64,000 nt of DNA, taken from positions 1 to 64,000 of the forward strand of contig JAIVFJ010000147.1 in assembly GCA_025765615.1 (NCBI GenBank), given 5' to 3'. This stretch comes from Zopfochytrium polystomum. Taxonomy: Eukaryota > Chytridiomycota > Chytridiomycetes > Chytridiales > Chytridiaceae. The notes beneath the pieces were generated by a model, which was given only the letters and a program-made list of their open reading frames with translations, was not told the origin of the DNA and did no database searches. How positions within the stretch are numbered: position 1 is the stretch's first letter; every line of letters begins with the position of its first letter. Positions 51,678 to 62,379 of this stretch are shown piece by piece. A program made the translations under genes and the position numbers.

Positions 51678-53463
51678 TCAAAAGTCGTCCCCACCCATGC
51701 TATCAAACAAAAAGTTGGCTGCCAGCTCCTCGTTCCTGTCGCACGCGAGGTACGCCTCGGCCGCGCGCATCCTGTCGAACCCCAGCGCCGCGAGCCGCGT
51801 GATTGCCGCGTCATCCTCAGGAGTAATGTTGACGACCTGGGCGCCACGAGGGATGCGGCGCTGCTGACCGGCCGCCGGGGGAGCGCCGCCGGAAGCTGCG
51901 AGCACGTCTTGCATGGCGGCGTCGTCCTCGTCCTCGTAGTCGTCGTCGTCGAGGAAGTCACCGGCGCCGGCGCCGGGTTCGAGGCCTTCGTTGAGCATTT
52001 GGATAAACGCGTCTTGGTTTTGTTGGATGGCCTAAATAGTGCATTTTTTGATAAAAAAATTCAATTTGCTATTACGGAAGGCATCTTGGGGCAGACGGAG
52101 GGGTTTTCCAAACCTGGAACAGCCCGGGCTGCGTCTGGCTCAGCTGCTGCAGCAGGGGGCCGAGGAGTTGCGGCTGGTTCCGAACAAGGTCGCGGAACTG
52201 TTGGAACTGCGGCAAACGGCTTAGGTTGGCTAGGGCTTCTGGGCCAGCGGCCGCGGCGCCTTGGCGGTCAGCGGCGACAGCCGCAGCGCCAGCGTCAAAC
52301 AAGTTTACGTAGCCGCCGCCGGCAGAAGGAGTGGGGGCGGTCCCTGCAGCTGCAGGGGCGGCTGGGGTCGAAGTGGGAGAAGTCGCGGACGCGGCACGCG
52401 GAGTGGACTGAGCGCGAGGAGCAGTGTCGGCTTGGACACTTTCGGGAATACCCTGAAGGGACCTTAGCCTCGTTTTCAAGGACCGCGTGTGTCTTACCGT
52501 CATCAAATACTCCGCAGCACGATCTGGATTGTTGAAAGCGGCACGCATGGCGCGCTCGACCTCGGGGCGGGGGAAGCCCATCTCGACCAGGTTTTGAACT
52601 GCAGCTTGATACGCCGTCCCGGTCGCTTGGCGGGCGATTCACGATCGAGGGAAGATCGGAACGAATCAGAGGGGTATAGTGGGAGGGTGTGATGGGAAAC
52701 TCCCCGTCTTACCCAAAGTGGATGCGTCAAACGTAGTTTGTTCAAGTGCTGGGGCGGGCGCAGGCGCCGCAGCTTCGGGAGCTGGGGCAGGTTGTGCAGC
52801 TGGCGGGGTCGAAGAAGCGGCTGGGGCCGGTTGAGCAGGAGCTGGAGCCGGAGCTGGGGCCGGTGCGGGCGCCGAAGCGGTTGGAGTGGACGTTGAGGCA
52901 GCGGTGGAAGTGGCCGGTGCTGGATCGGCCGCTTTGGGTGCCGGCGCTGCTTTAGGCTGAGAGAAGGGTTAAGAGCTGCACGTGTCATGGAATGTAGGCT
53001 GGGCTCAGCCACGCAAGTAAGCCCAGAAGATACCAGACCTTTGTGACCATGACGACCAGAAAGTCGTTCTCTTTCATTTTCGCACCCTCAACGGTCTGAT
53101 CGTCAGCAAGAACTCGGCCTGCAAAATGGGAATATATGCTTAGTCCCATCCGCTGCAATGATCCATCGTAACCAGTGCTACGGACGAACCAGAGAAAATC
53201 AGCTTCTGTTGTGATGCAGGAAAGTCCTGTAGGGATTCGATCTGACCCTTCAGCTGCGCAATCTGCGGATTGGAGAACAGAGTTGCGGTGCGATGCGATG
53301 CGAGGGGGGGGGTGGATGGGTGGGGTTGCAAAGTTGTTGAGTGATGTCCGCCGTCTGTTTGGGTGCGGTGTGGAAGAACAAGGAGGGTCGGTCTCACGGT
53401 GGTGGTCGGCTCGACGTCGACCGTGAAGCTCTTCTGCTGCAGCGTCTTGATGGTGAGCTTCAT
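51678..53463 (-). CDS. RAD23: RAD23-family UBL-UBA proteasome shuttle
   Basis: Seven exons in transcript order: 53463-53398, 53262-53190, 53118-53039, 52956-52713, 52625-52498, 52452-52114 and 52031-51678. They sum to 428 codons (427 residues). The ubiquitin-like domain starts MKLTIKTLQQKSFTVDVEP (residues 1-~75) and binds the proteasome. A Pro/Ala-rich linker follows. UBA1 is YQAAVQNLVEMGFPRPEVERAM. The XPC-binding domain contains LPQFQQFRDLVRNQPQLLGPLLQQL. UBA2 near the end has ITRLAALGFDRMRAAEAYLACD, closing with SMGGDDF. RAD23 shuttles ubiquitylated substrates to the proteasome and stabilises XPC/Rad4 in nucleotide-excision repair. The domain order is complete, and all introns are GT-AG and short. 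Confidence 0.96.
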
Positions 53464-53989
53464 GGTGGGGGGGGAGAGATGCGGCGTTTGCGTGTGTGTT
53501 GAGCAGCCTGAGCAACAAGAGAACGCGCGTCCCACGGGCGATATGGACTGGCTGGATGGGATGTGGGGATTATTATTATTGTGGGATGGAAAACTTGACA
53601 CGTCACAAATTGTGAGGTGTATCCCTAAAATAACAAAAAGAGATTATTATTTAGAACGACCAGCCACGTGCAAAGGCCAGAAAAGAAAAAAGAAAAAAAA
53701 AGAAGACGCAGCAGAATACCAAGAAAGTGCAAACCACGAGTTTCCAATTCTACCTCACCTTCAAACGGCCAGACTGCGCAGCTTGGCACATTCAATGGGG
53801 GTGTTCAAACCTCTCAAAACGAAAAACTTCCAAAATCGATGTTCTTACCATTAGGCAAAACAACTGCACGCAGAAAGCTGCAAGGAACGAGTTGGCAGTT
53901 AACTTTGCGAGCATATTTTCAGTCAGTTTCATTGCGACAGCTACCTTGAAGTTCATTGAGAAAAAACGTTTTGAAAAATTGAGGAGAGC
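53464..53989. other. Upstream region of RAD23 and spacer
   Basis: Likely holds the RAD23 promoter (53464-53640). An A-run lies near 53690. From about 53720 the sequence may already belong to the decayed Tc1 element. Confidence 0.4.
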
Positions 53990-54930
53990 TGAGGACAGCA
54001 TGATGAATGAATGGTTGCAAGGCTCGTGCAAGACTGGTTGTGAATCCTTCTCTATTTGGGGTTGTTTCATGGTTTGAACCTGGAATGCTTTTCATTCATG
54101 ATGGCTAGCTCAACTCAACCAAGTTTATTGACATTCTGGAAGTGGAGTTTGAAGGTTTTCTGGACCAAATGGATTGGAAAATGGACTCTCAAAAGGATGT
54201 GACTGCCACCGTGATCTATCAGCAAGACAATGCACCATCTCACAAAGCAGTGAAAGTGGGACAATGGTTTCAGAAACATGGATTGAAGGTTCTGGATTGG
54301 CCAGTACAAAGCCTGGATCTAAACCCAATGGAGCATCTCTGAGAAAACTTGAAGCTAAAAGTGCAGAAAGGTCACCTGTCTGGTGCTGACAGTCTACTCT
54401 GAGTGAGTGAGTGGAAGGAGTGAATGAAGTGGAGATGTGTGTTTGTGGGTGATCCTTCTCCCCAACTTGGAGAGAAAGAGGAAAATTCTGTTATGAATAG
54501 TTGATACATAATGATGATATGCATGCTGTAATAGTTGCTAGGCAAGCGTGACCAGCAAAGGGTAAAAACCTCTCCTGTATATCTGCTTGAGCAGAGGAGG
54601 AGGAAACTGTTTACACCAGGTTTCTGTTCCACTTAATACTCAGAGTATTTGTCAACAGCGCAAGCCAGCGCCCAGGTCTGCATTGGTGGTGGCTCTCTCT
54701 CCCATGGGCATCGTGAGAACGATAACTGAAAGTCACAATAGGTTTGGGTCTGTCTTGTGCCTCTTGCGACTAATCAGTCAGTTCCACCTTACATCTGGAA
54801 TTCCAGCTCAGAAAAAAATCGATCTCAAGCACATGGAGCAAAATTTCTCATTTGTTCCTTCAAGGTTTAGGTGAAAGTATGCCGAGGAGAATCAAGGCTG
54901 TGATCAAAAACAAAAGGGGGTTCCACCAAG
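53990..54930 (+). pseudogene. Tc1/mariner transposase, decayed and interrupted
   Basis: Motifs in order: CESFSIWGCF (about 54040), equivalent to the VMVWGCF strand; FIDILEVEFEGFL (about 54120); VIYQQDNAPSHKAVKVGQWF (about 54212), which holds the second catalytic Asp; and LDWPVQSLDLNPMEHL (about 54291), with the third acidic site. A stop replaces the usual Trp codon at about 54340. The family's C-terminal signature ESMPRRIKAVIKNKRG appears at about 54874-54920, some 300 bp further on than expected, so extra sequence has been inserted around 54395-54850. Frameshifts and stops near 54076 and 54103 confirm decay. No terminal inverted repeats were identified. Confidence 0.8.
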
Positions 54931-56517
54931 TACTGAGGGAGCTGGTCCTTACTCACCTTTTACTTCAGCTTTTTTTTTTGGACAGTTTCAATAATGGGGT
55001 TAGAACCCTCACCATTTTTTTTTTTGTCCAAGTGTGTGAAGACTTTCTTCCCCTGACTGGACACTCTCGCATCTGAAGAGTTCGTTTGTACGCAAATCAT
55101 TATCTACTGATTGATTTTTCTTTTGTTTCAATTTTTGTATTGACAAACAAAGCTGAGGACTAGAGCCCGCCTGTGGTCATTGGAATGGCTGGAACAGTTT
55201 TGGTTGCAGCTAAAAATGGTAGGGGTAGCCGGCGCGTCAAAGAAAAAGGAAATAAGTTTCCTGTCAAAGCTGGTCAACACACAATATTCTCAACTATCTC
55301 GCGTAATGTGTTGGTCTGTAGGTTCTCGTTTAGCTCTTATTACTATGAGGCGTATGACACGTCACATATCTTCATGTATAATATGTGAGTTCCTGGTGTC
55401 CCACCGGCCAGTGCGCAACTGCCAAGGCTAGCTGTGCGGCAAAAATGGAGAATCGGAGCGCCACCGTTGACTGGGGCTGCATCTGCTCCTCCTTCACAAC
55501 TACTGATTATTTCGCCATAGTCCAAGACCAATTTATTCTTTGCGAAGCCCGTAGTTCAACCAGCATCACCACTGTCGATAAACCTCCACGGTCTACTTAG
55601 CCTCTTGCCAGACCACCACTCATCTTCTCCTTCGTTAGCAGCTCTATTCTCCACGGTCCCAACACCCGCCCCTCTCTTCTCCAACACGAACCGCGGACCC
55701 CGCCACATCGTCCCACCTGGTCCCCGTGTGCACCGCTTTCGCGTCCCGCACCAGCAGCGCCTCCCCGCGCCATCCTTCCATCCCACGAAGCCTCCTCCGC
55801 TGCTCATCCACGGTGGTCGAAGGCGTAACATTGACGTTCTGCGTTCCCCCGCAGCATCACCGTCTCCGACGCCGCCTCCTCCCGGCGGCCCGACAGGCCA
55901 ATCTTGTAACTCCCTGTCCCCCCACGTGTCCCCCCACGTCCCCCCCCCCTGCCCCAAAAGTCGTCTCGGATACACTGGTGGCTCGGCTTCCGAGCGTTCG
56001 CATGTTGCAGTTTCACCACTCGCGCAGACAATGCACTGCGGGTTTGGTAGCCGGCTTCGGAGCGGGTAGATAACAAAAGCAAAAGAAGCTGGAACGCGGA
56101 CAAGCCGAAACCTATTCGCCAGTGCAAATGTACGAAAGTGTGTTTCTGGTTCGGTTCCTGAGGTTCATTGCCAATTCTGAGATTTTAGCAAGTTCGTGAG
56201 CGGAGACTATGCGCGCAGTGAGAGTGACTGTGCCGCGCGCGGACGTTTGACTCTTTCCGCGAAGGCCATATGCCTTGCCACTGACGAACAAAAGCTTTTC
56301 GTGATTTGATTCGTGTCAGAGCTTATGATGTGGATTCTCGCGCTCCGTCATTGCGGGATCGGCCACCGCTATTGAATGCGGCGAGCAGAAGACTCATTAG
56401 CAGCGGGAACGTCGATGGTTTGTCATGGTAGTGGCAGGAGCTTTGGGGGGGCGGCGAAAGGGCTGGTTCCAACCGAGCGAACTGTTTTGGAAAAAATCTT
56501 TTGTGGATTTTGCAAAA
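54931..56517. other. Spacer with no supported gene
   Basis: 55600-56000 is C-rich with Pro/Ser-coding frames on the plus strand and Gly/Arg frames on the minus strand; neither shows a domain. 55080-55540 is AT-richer and could be transposon flank. Confidence 0.4.
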
Positions 56518-56589
56518 GGGGCTCACCGGGGATTGAACCCGGGACCTCCTCCACCCGAAGGAGGAATCATACCACTAGACCATGAACCC
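56518..56589 (-). tRNA. tRNA-Pro (anticodon CGG)
   Basis: The acceptor stem GGGTTCA pairs with TGAGCCC, followed by discriminator C. The A box is TGGTCTAGTGGTA. The anticodon arm is CCTCC-TTCGGGT-GGAGG, giving anticodon CGG. The T-arm holds GGTTCAATCC. It has no intron. A TTTT run follows within a few bases on the minus strand as the pol III terminator. It decodes CCG. The genomic sequence ends at the discriminator without CCA, as expected in eukaryotes. Confidence 0.95.
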
Positions 56590-56834
56590 GTTGAGGAACC
56601 TTTACGATTAAATGCAAATTATGTTTTGTTTCTGTGAGTGAGTAAATGGCCATTTTTTCTCTGCATTGCTCTTGTTCGCCCAAGCGAATTGGATGCCCAA
56701 GCAAATACGGCAAATGCGTTCGGAAGTGCAGTAGAGGGAGAGCGCGGAAAAAGATTCAGACGTACATTTACGCCCGCTGCGAAGTTCGTCCCAAAAATTC
56801 CCACGACGCACGGGAGCAACGCAACGCCCAAAGG

Positions 56835-56866
<32 letters not shown>

Positions 56867-56993
56867 AACGTCAAAGAAGGAACAAACGAAAGAGAGAAAG
56901 TAAAGAAAAACAGTGAGGAACCCTTCTCCTTCTACTACCGAAAAACAACAGCCAAAAACAAAAGAAAAAAAATAATACGAAAAAGAAACTCAG
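56590..56993. other. Spacer with 36-bp A-run
   Basis: An A-run at about 56828-56863. No gene seen. It lies between the tRNA promoter side and the 3' end of the glycosyltransferase. Confidence 0.6.
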
Positions 56994-59463
56994 TCACCCA
57001 GCTTTCGTCCCACCCGCCAGCTCCCTGGCCCTCTCGATCCCCTTCGCGTCGTACTTGAGCCCAAACTCGCGCGCCAGCTCCTCCAGGATCCTGTTCTCCA
57101 CCTTGCGCCCGCTCTGGTGCAGGATGCACGGCCGCCCCTTGGTGCGCTCAAACGTCAGCTGCCCCGCCGTCCGGTCCAGCGTAAAGTCCGCGAGCGTCTT
57201 GTTGAACATGGCAACAAAGAGGTCCGTCTCAAAGTCCAGCGCCAGCAGCGGCCGGGCGTGGGGCACCACCGCCAGCGACCCGGTCGAGGATGATGCAAGC
57301 CCGCCGCCGCGCTGCCGCCGCGATGAGGGAGACGGGTACCCGCGCACGTGGCCCGCCTCCGCGATGTGCCGCTTCGGCCGCGCCGCCGCGCCGTCGGAGG
57401 AGGAGTGAAAGATCTGCCGCGCGACCGCGTGGACGAGCCGTTCCCGCGCCTCGCCGGCCTCGACGGACTGCGCGCCCTCGGCGACCTCGGCGTCGTGCAG
57501 CGCGCGCGCGGCCGCATCGATCGCGTCGACCAGCGCCTCGGGCGTCGGCTGGCCGTCGTCGTTGGCGGGGCCGGCGCCGGCGCTCATCCAGTACACGTCG
57601 GGCCGCAGGTACGCCAGTGTCAGCGACAGCTGGTCGTCGGCGCAGTCGTCCTGGTAGATGCGCCGTAGCAGCGCCGCCACGTCCTCTGCGCGGCCCATCA
57701 TCGTACCCGCGTTCAGGTGCCGCATCGGAGACCCGGGCCCGACCCACACGCGGTCGGGCACGCCGCCGGTCCACCCGCGCTTGTGCAGATCGCCGCCGCT
57801 CGCCGCAGCGGCGGCGGCGGCGCGTTGGGCCTCGACGGCGGCCCAGTACGCGTCCCCCGCCAGCGGCGCGGTCGAGCCCGTGGCGGCCACGTCCTTGCGC
57901 GCCCACCACCGCGGGTCCGGCACGCCGGCCGCGCGGTGGACGACGTGCGGCTTGTTGTACTCGTCGGCGAGTCCTTCGTCGGGCCACAGCGCGCTCTCGG
58001 CCGCCAGCAGCACGGCGCCGCCCGTCGTTCCCCGCAGCACCATCCACCGCTCCGCGAGGTCGGCCGCCCCGCACCCGGGCGCCAGCAGCACGTCCTCGCC
58101 GTCCGACACCACCACCAGCGTGTCCGCCGGGAGCGACGCCACGTGGTCGTGGTACGCACGCAGCCGCTGGCCCCACCCGCGCCACGGCGTGTGCAACCCC
58201 AGCACCGTCAGCGGGATCCCGGCGCCCCGCAGCGTCGCCGCGAGCCGGTGCAGCCCGGCGCTGCACGACGTCGCGTACGTCACCCACGCGACCGCAACCC
58301 GTACGGAGGGAGGCGGGTGCGTCGCGTTGTGGTCGCAGCTGCCGCACGCCAGCGTGACGGTGGGCGCCGGCGGCGGGTGCAGCTCCGGCAGGCCGAGCCC
58401 CGTTGAGGCCTCGACAATGTCCGAGCTGCAGGCCTCGCGGTCCGTGAGGCGGTCGTTGAAGAGCACGGTGCCAGCCAGGAACTTGAGCTGCGAGAGGTAG
58501 CAGCCGACGGAGGCGAACGGCGAGGGCGGGGGTGATGTGCTTTGGGGATGGCGGCCCGGCGCTGCTCCCGTAGTCGCGGAAGAAGGCCATGTACAGCGAC
58601 AGGATTGCGACGGCGACGAAAAACGCGGGAAGGATGAACGCGACAAAGATGCGGAGCGAGCGGCGAACGAGAATTCGAAAAAGGCGGACGGAGGTGCGCG
58701 CCGCTGCGGAGGCCGCGGTGGCGGCGGCGGAACCACGCGTGGCCGGGGAGGAGGGGCGGGAGCCCGATCGCGAAGGGGAGGAGGAGGACGACGAAGTGGA
58801 CGGAAGAAGAGGATATGCGTCGATAACGTAAGAGTTGGACATCGAGTGCCGCGAGTGGGTCGACGGCGTCGGGGACGGCGGAGGAGATACTGATGAGGAC
58901 ATGTACGTGGTTCGAAAGCGCGGGGACATTGTGGAAGGGGCTGATTGCAAAGATGCTGCTGCTGCTGCTGCTGCTGCTCCAGATCCTGATGTGGTCCTGG
59001 CCATCGTCAGTGTCGACGACGAGGTCGAGTTATTCCATGTTGCTGCCGTAGATACGAACGTCGCCGTTGCCGCTGTCGTCGTTGTCGTTGTGACAAGGGG
59101 GGCGGCGGCGTAAGCAGAGGTGGATGAGGTGGATGATGAGGTGGTGGTGGTGGTGGTGGAGGGGTTGGCGCTCACGATGTTTCCTGTGTGTGGAGACACT
59201 GGAAGGGCATTGAAGGGGGCGAGCGGTCGAAGGGCAGGGCGGGAGGAAAGAGGAAGAAGCGGGGCGGCGTGGGCGGCGGCAGATGTGGATGTGGAAGCGG
59301 CGGATGCGAATGCGATCGCCGGCGGTAGTGGTGACGGTGACGAAGCCGAAGATGACGATAATGCCGATGATGACGCCGGTGAGGGTGCAAACGACGACGA
59401 AGAAGACGACGACGACGACGACGACGAGGATCGCGACGAGCGGGTGTTGCCGCCGCCGTACAT
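56994..59463 (-). CDS. Type II membrane glycosyltransferase with PLOD/procollagen-type GT domain
   Basis: The first ATG in frame (59463) starts a Ser-rich cytosolic region of ~250 residues. A membrane anchor follows (FVAFILPAFFVAVAILSLYMAFF, about 58640-58570). The lumenal domain has VRVAVAWVTYATSC, LPADTLVVVSDGEDVLLA (DxD-like metal site, about 58110), AAESALWPDE, HLNAGTMMGRAEDVAALL and CADDQLSLTLAYL, then LALDFETDLFVAMFN and RPCILHQSG. This order (FxDxxDV, SAExxCWP, LNSGxxxG, DDQ, LDxxxxIF, HxNG) is that of the glycosyltransferase domain of lysyl hydroxylase 3/PLOD and related enzymes. No hydroxylase domain is present. It probably acts in the Golgi or ER. The frame shifts by one base between the anchor and the lumenal domain, near the G5 run at 58528-58532, with no adequate intron. 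Confidence 0.8.
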
Positions 59464-60725
59464 GTCAGTCAAGGCGGGTTTCTTGAAGGGAGAACCACAC
59501 GACGTCACCGCAATGGATGGCAGGGTGGGGCAGACAGGCAGACAGACAGACAGAGAGACAGACAGACAGACAGACCGCTGAACTTGTCAATATCACGTTC
59601 TTCCCTCACAACGACCACTGTGTCCAGCCAGCTCTGTCGTGCCCACACGAAAACACGAAAAAAAGCAAACGACAATCCCCAACCCATCCATCCTCCCGAA
59701 AAACAACAAATACACTCTTGTGCAATACCCCGAATTGCGAAGAAAACACAATCACAACAGTACAATACTAAACAGTGGTGCTACTGCTCTCACAGTAAAT
59801 AAACAACAGTAAAAAAAAATAAAATAAAAAATAAAGAAAGAATTAAAAATAAAAATATATCGATAGTATTAATTGAGCAGCCGCAAAGCACCTATCAAAA
59901 TAAATACCCGCCAGTTTCGCAATTCGCAATTTACTTCTTTCCGCCCCCACCCACTCACCCACCCACCCGGCACGCCCTTTTCGAACTCCGCTTTTGCACT
60001 TGATTCGCCCGCATCCACCCGCCCCGTCGCCACCACTCGCCTCTTCCCCCCCCACCGCTCTTCTCGCCTCTCCATCAGCCCCTGCACAACAACGCCTTGC
60101 ATCCTTGGCCGCCTCCCTCGCTTGATCGCACCAAAGATCGTCCCTGCCTAAACAGAGAGAGAACAGCTGGCTCAGAAGATTTGAGAGTGCCTTTTGCTCC
60201 ATCTGCCCCTGACCCAACACTCCTTCCCGGAGATCGCCCGCCCATTTAGATCCATCACTTCCCACACACCCCACTCCACTCTCAACCCACTCGTTACTAG
60301 TAACGACATCCAAGCTCGCTGCCGGGCCCGCCCCCAGTCACCAGTCCCAGTATTAGTCAGGCTCAGACACACATGCGTCCACTATGGCTGGAAGCACCTC
60401 CAAGCCACGCTCAAACGCCTGACGACGGCACCGTCGTCGCCGCCCCACTCCTCCGCTCTTCAACTCAAACCTTTCAAATGAACTTGTCTTCGCGGCCCCC
60501 CAAACACCGCGACGACGACAGGCCCCCGCTCCAACCACCATCAGTCTTCTTCTTCCCCATCCTCCGCTCCAGCACCCGCACCACAACCCAACAGCTCGAG
60601 CCACGGTCCCCACGGCCCCCACGGCCATTCGACTGCGTCTTACCGCATCCACTCGCTCCGCCGCTCTTCGTCCACGTCCCTGCGCCAGCAGCAGCAGCAG
60701 AAACTACCGCCACCCCTCGTCCTCG
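59464..60725. other. Divergent spacer between glycosyltransferase and FAM72 gene
   Basis: GACA repeats at 59527-59575; AT-rich 59760-59880; C-rich 59940-60700. From about 60480 a Ser/Pro/His frame (HGPHGPHGHS near 60600) could be an upstream part of the FAM72 protein in another frame. Confidence 0.4.
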
Positions 60726-61552
60726 GTGGCACCACCCGACGGCGGCGGCGGTGCGTGGACCTCCTCGTCGTCTCCGCAACAGCATTTCTTGTCCCACCAC
60801 AACTACCACCACCACGGCGCGCGTCCCGCGTACGCCGCCTACACCCAGTTCACCTACGCAAACTACCCCAATCAGCACCAACAGACCCACAACCAAGGCC
60901 ACAACGCCCTAACCTCGGGCTGGAGCGTCGCCCAGCCGCCACCGCCGCTCAACAACAACAGCAACAACAACAACAACAACAACAACAACCAAGACGCCTA
61001 CTTTGCCCCGCCGGCGACCACCCCCGTTCCGTTCCCGTCGTCATCGTCGACGACGTCTTCTTCCTCCTCCTCCAACTCCTCCTCCTCTTCCTCGTCCGCG
61101 CCAGCCGCCGCAGACAATTCCCCGCGCCGCCTGCGCCGCCGCCCGTCGCCGCCGCTCACTTCTTCCTCCTCCGCCCCGCCCTCCCACCCTCCCCCACTCC
61201 CCGCCCCGCCGACCCGCGCTCCCTCTACCGTTACCACCACCACCACCGCCACCGCCGCCGGCGCGGCGGCGGCATCCACCGTCGCGGCAACCGCGTCCTC
61301 CTCGTCGCACGCGTCGTCGCGCGCGGCGTCCCTGTCGTCCTTATCGTCGTCGTCGTCGTCGTCGTCGACGTCGACGCCGGCGTCCATCCACCCGCAGTTC
61401 CGGTCCAAGGCCGTCTGCCAGATCCACTGCCTGCACTGCAGCGCCGTCATGTGCCGCCGCGGGATGAAGGCGATCTTGCTCGGCAACGTCAAGGTAATGA
61501 TTTGTGTGTGTGGTTTTTTTTTTTAAATTTTTTCTTCTTTTTTTTTTCCGGG

Positions 61553-61598
<46 letters not shown>

Positions 61599-62379
61599 CT
61601 TGCATGTGGTGTGGCCCCAAAACCGAACGTCTAACTCACTCTGCACCCACACAAAAAAAAAATAATAATAAAAATAACAACAATTTCAGGTCGAGCTCTT
61701 TTCGACCGACGCCCCGCCGACCGGCGTGCAGCTCGTCTTTGATGACTACACCACCCGCAACTGCCTGTAAGTAAAGGAGAGAGAGAGAGTTTTTTTTTTT
61801 TTTTTTTTTTGAAAAAAACAACTTACACACACACACACACACTTACACACTCACACACACACCCAAGCTGCCGCATCCGCGACGCCGCCTGCCTCGCCTG
61901 CGGCAACGTCGTCGGCTACCACGTGACCCAGCCCTGCGCCCACTGCCTGAAATCGTGCAACAACGGCCACTTTTGGATGTTCCTGTCCGAGGGCATCACC
62001 GCCATGGAGCGCGTCGACGGGAAACAGTTGCGTTTGGCGCTTCTTTTTGTTTCTTTTTTTTTTTTTTTTCTTCTCCTCGGGGCCGGAGTGGAGGAGGGAG
62101 GGAGAGTGGGAGGGAGGGGGGAGGGAGGGAGGTGGGCCGGAGGAACAAAGTGCAAGTGAAACGGAAAGCAAACCGACTCACACAAACATACACACACAAC
62201 CCACTACCTCACCCCCAAAAACATCAGCAAACAAGGTGCTCCGCTGGGCCACGGTGCTTCAGCAGGATAACGACGACCGCGACAGCCTCCACGGCGGCGG
62301 CGGCCCCGGCGGCACTGGAGGCGGCCTCGGCTGCTTTGGCGGCGACGGCGTCGGCGGGGGCGTCGCCATCGGGCGATGA
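60726..62379 (+). CDS. FAM72 family protein with long low-complexity N terminus
   Basis: The conserved part is spread over exons ending 61493, 61690-61766, 61868 to about 62030, and 62236-62379. Motifs are CQIHCLHCSAVMCRRGMKAILL, VELFSTDAPPT, CRIRDAACLACGNVVGYHVTQPC, CLKSCNNGHFWMFLSEGI and VLRWATVLQQ. They match human FAM72A (CCKFCKQVLSSRGMKAVLL, DLFSTDIPPT, CLKCGNIVGYHV, SCNNGHFWMF), including four CxxC pairs likely to bind zinc. In mammals FAM72A binds the uracil glycosylase UNG2 and lowers its level. The ~240 residues before the domain are His-, Asn- and Ser-rich (an Asn run at about 60955-60990). No ATG lies in this frame before the domain (frame open from 60726), so the true 5' exon or a frame error upstream is unresolved. 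The donor of intron 3 is also uncertain. Confidence 0.85.
61558..61597. repeat. Intronic (GT)n microsatellite
   Basis: A pure GT tract in intron 1 of the FAM72 gene. Intron 2 likewise contains T-runs and CA tracts (61791-61861). Confidence 0.95.

Noticed and set aside
55556..55975. Minus-strand Gly/Trp/Arg-rich ORF
   Set aside because: No motif; the sequence is C-rich on the plus strand, so both strands give open low-complexity frames.
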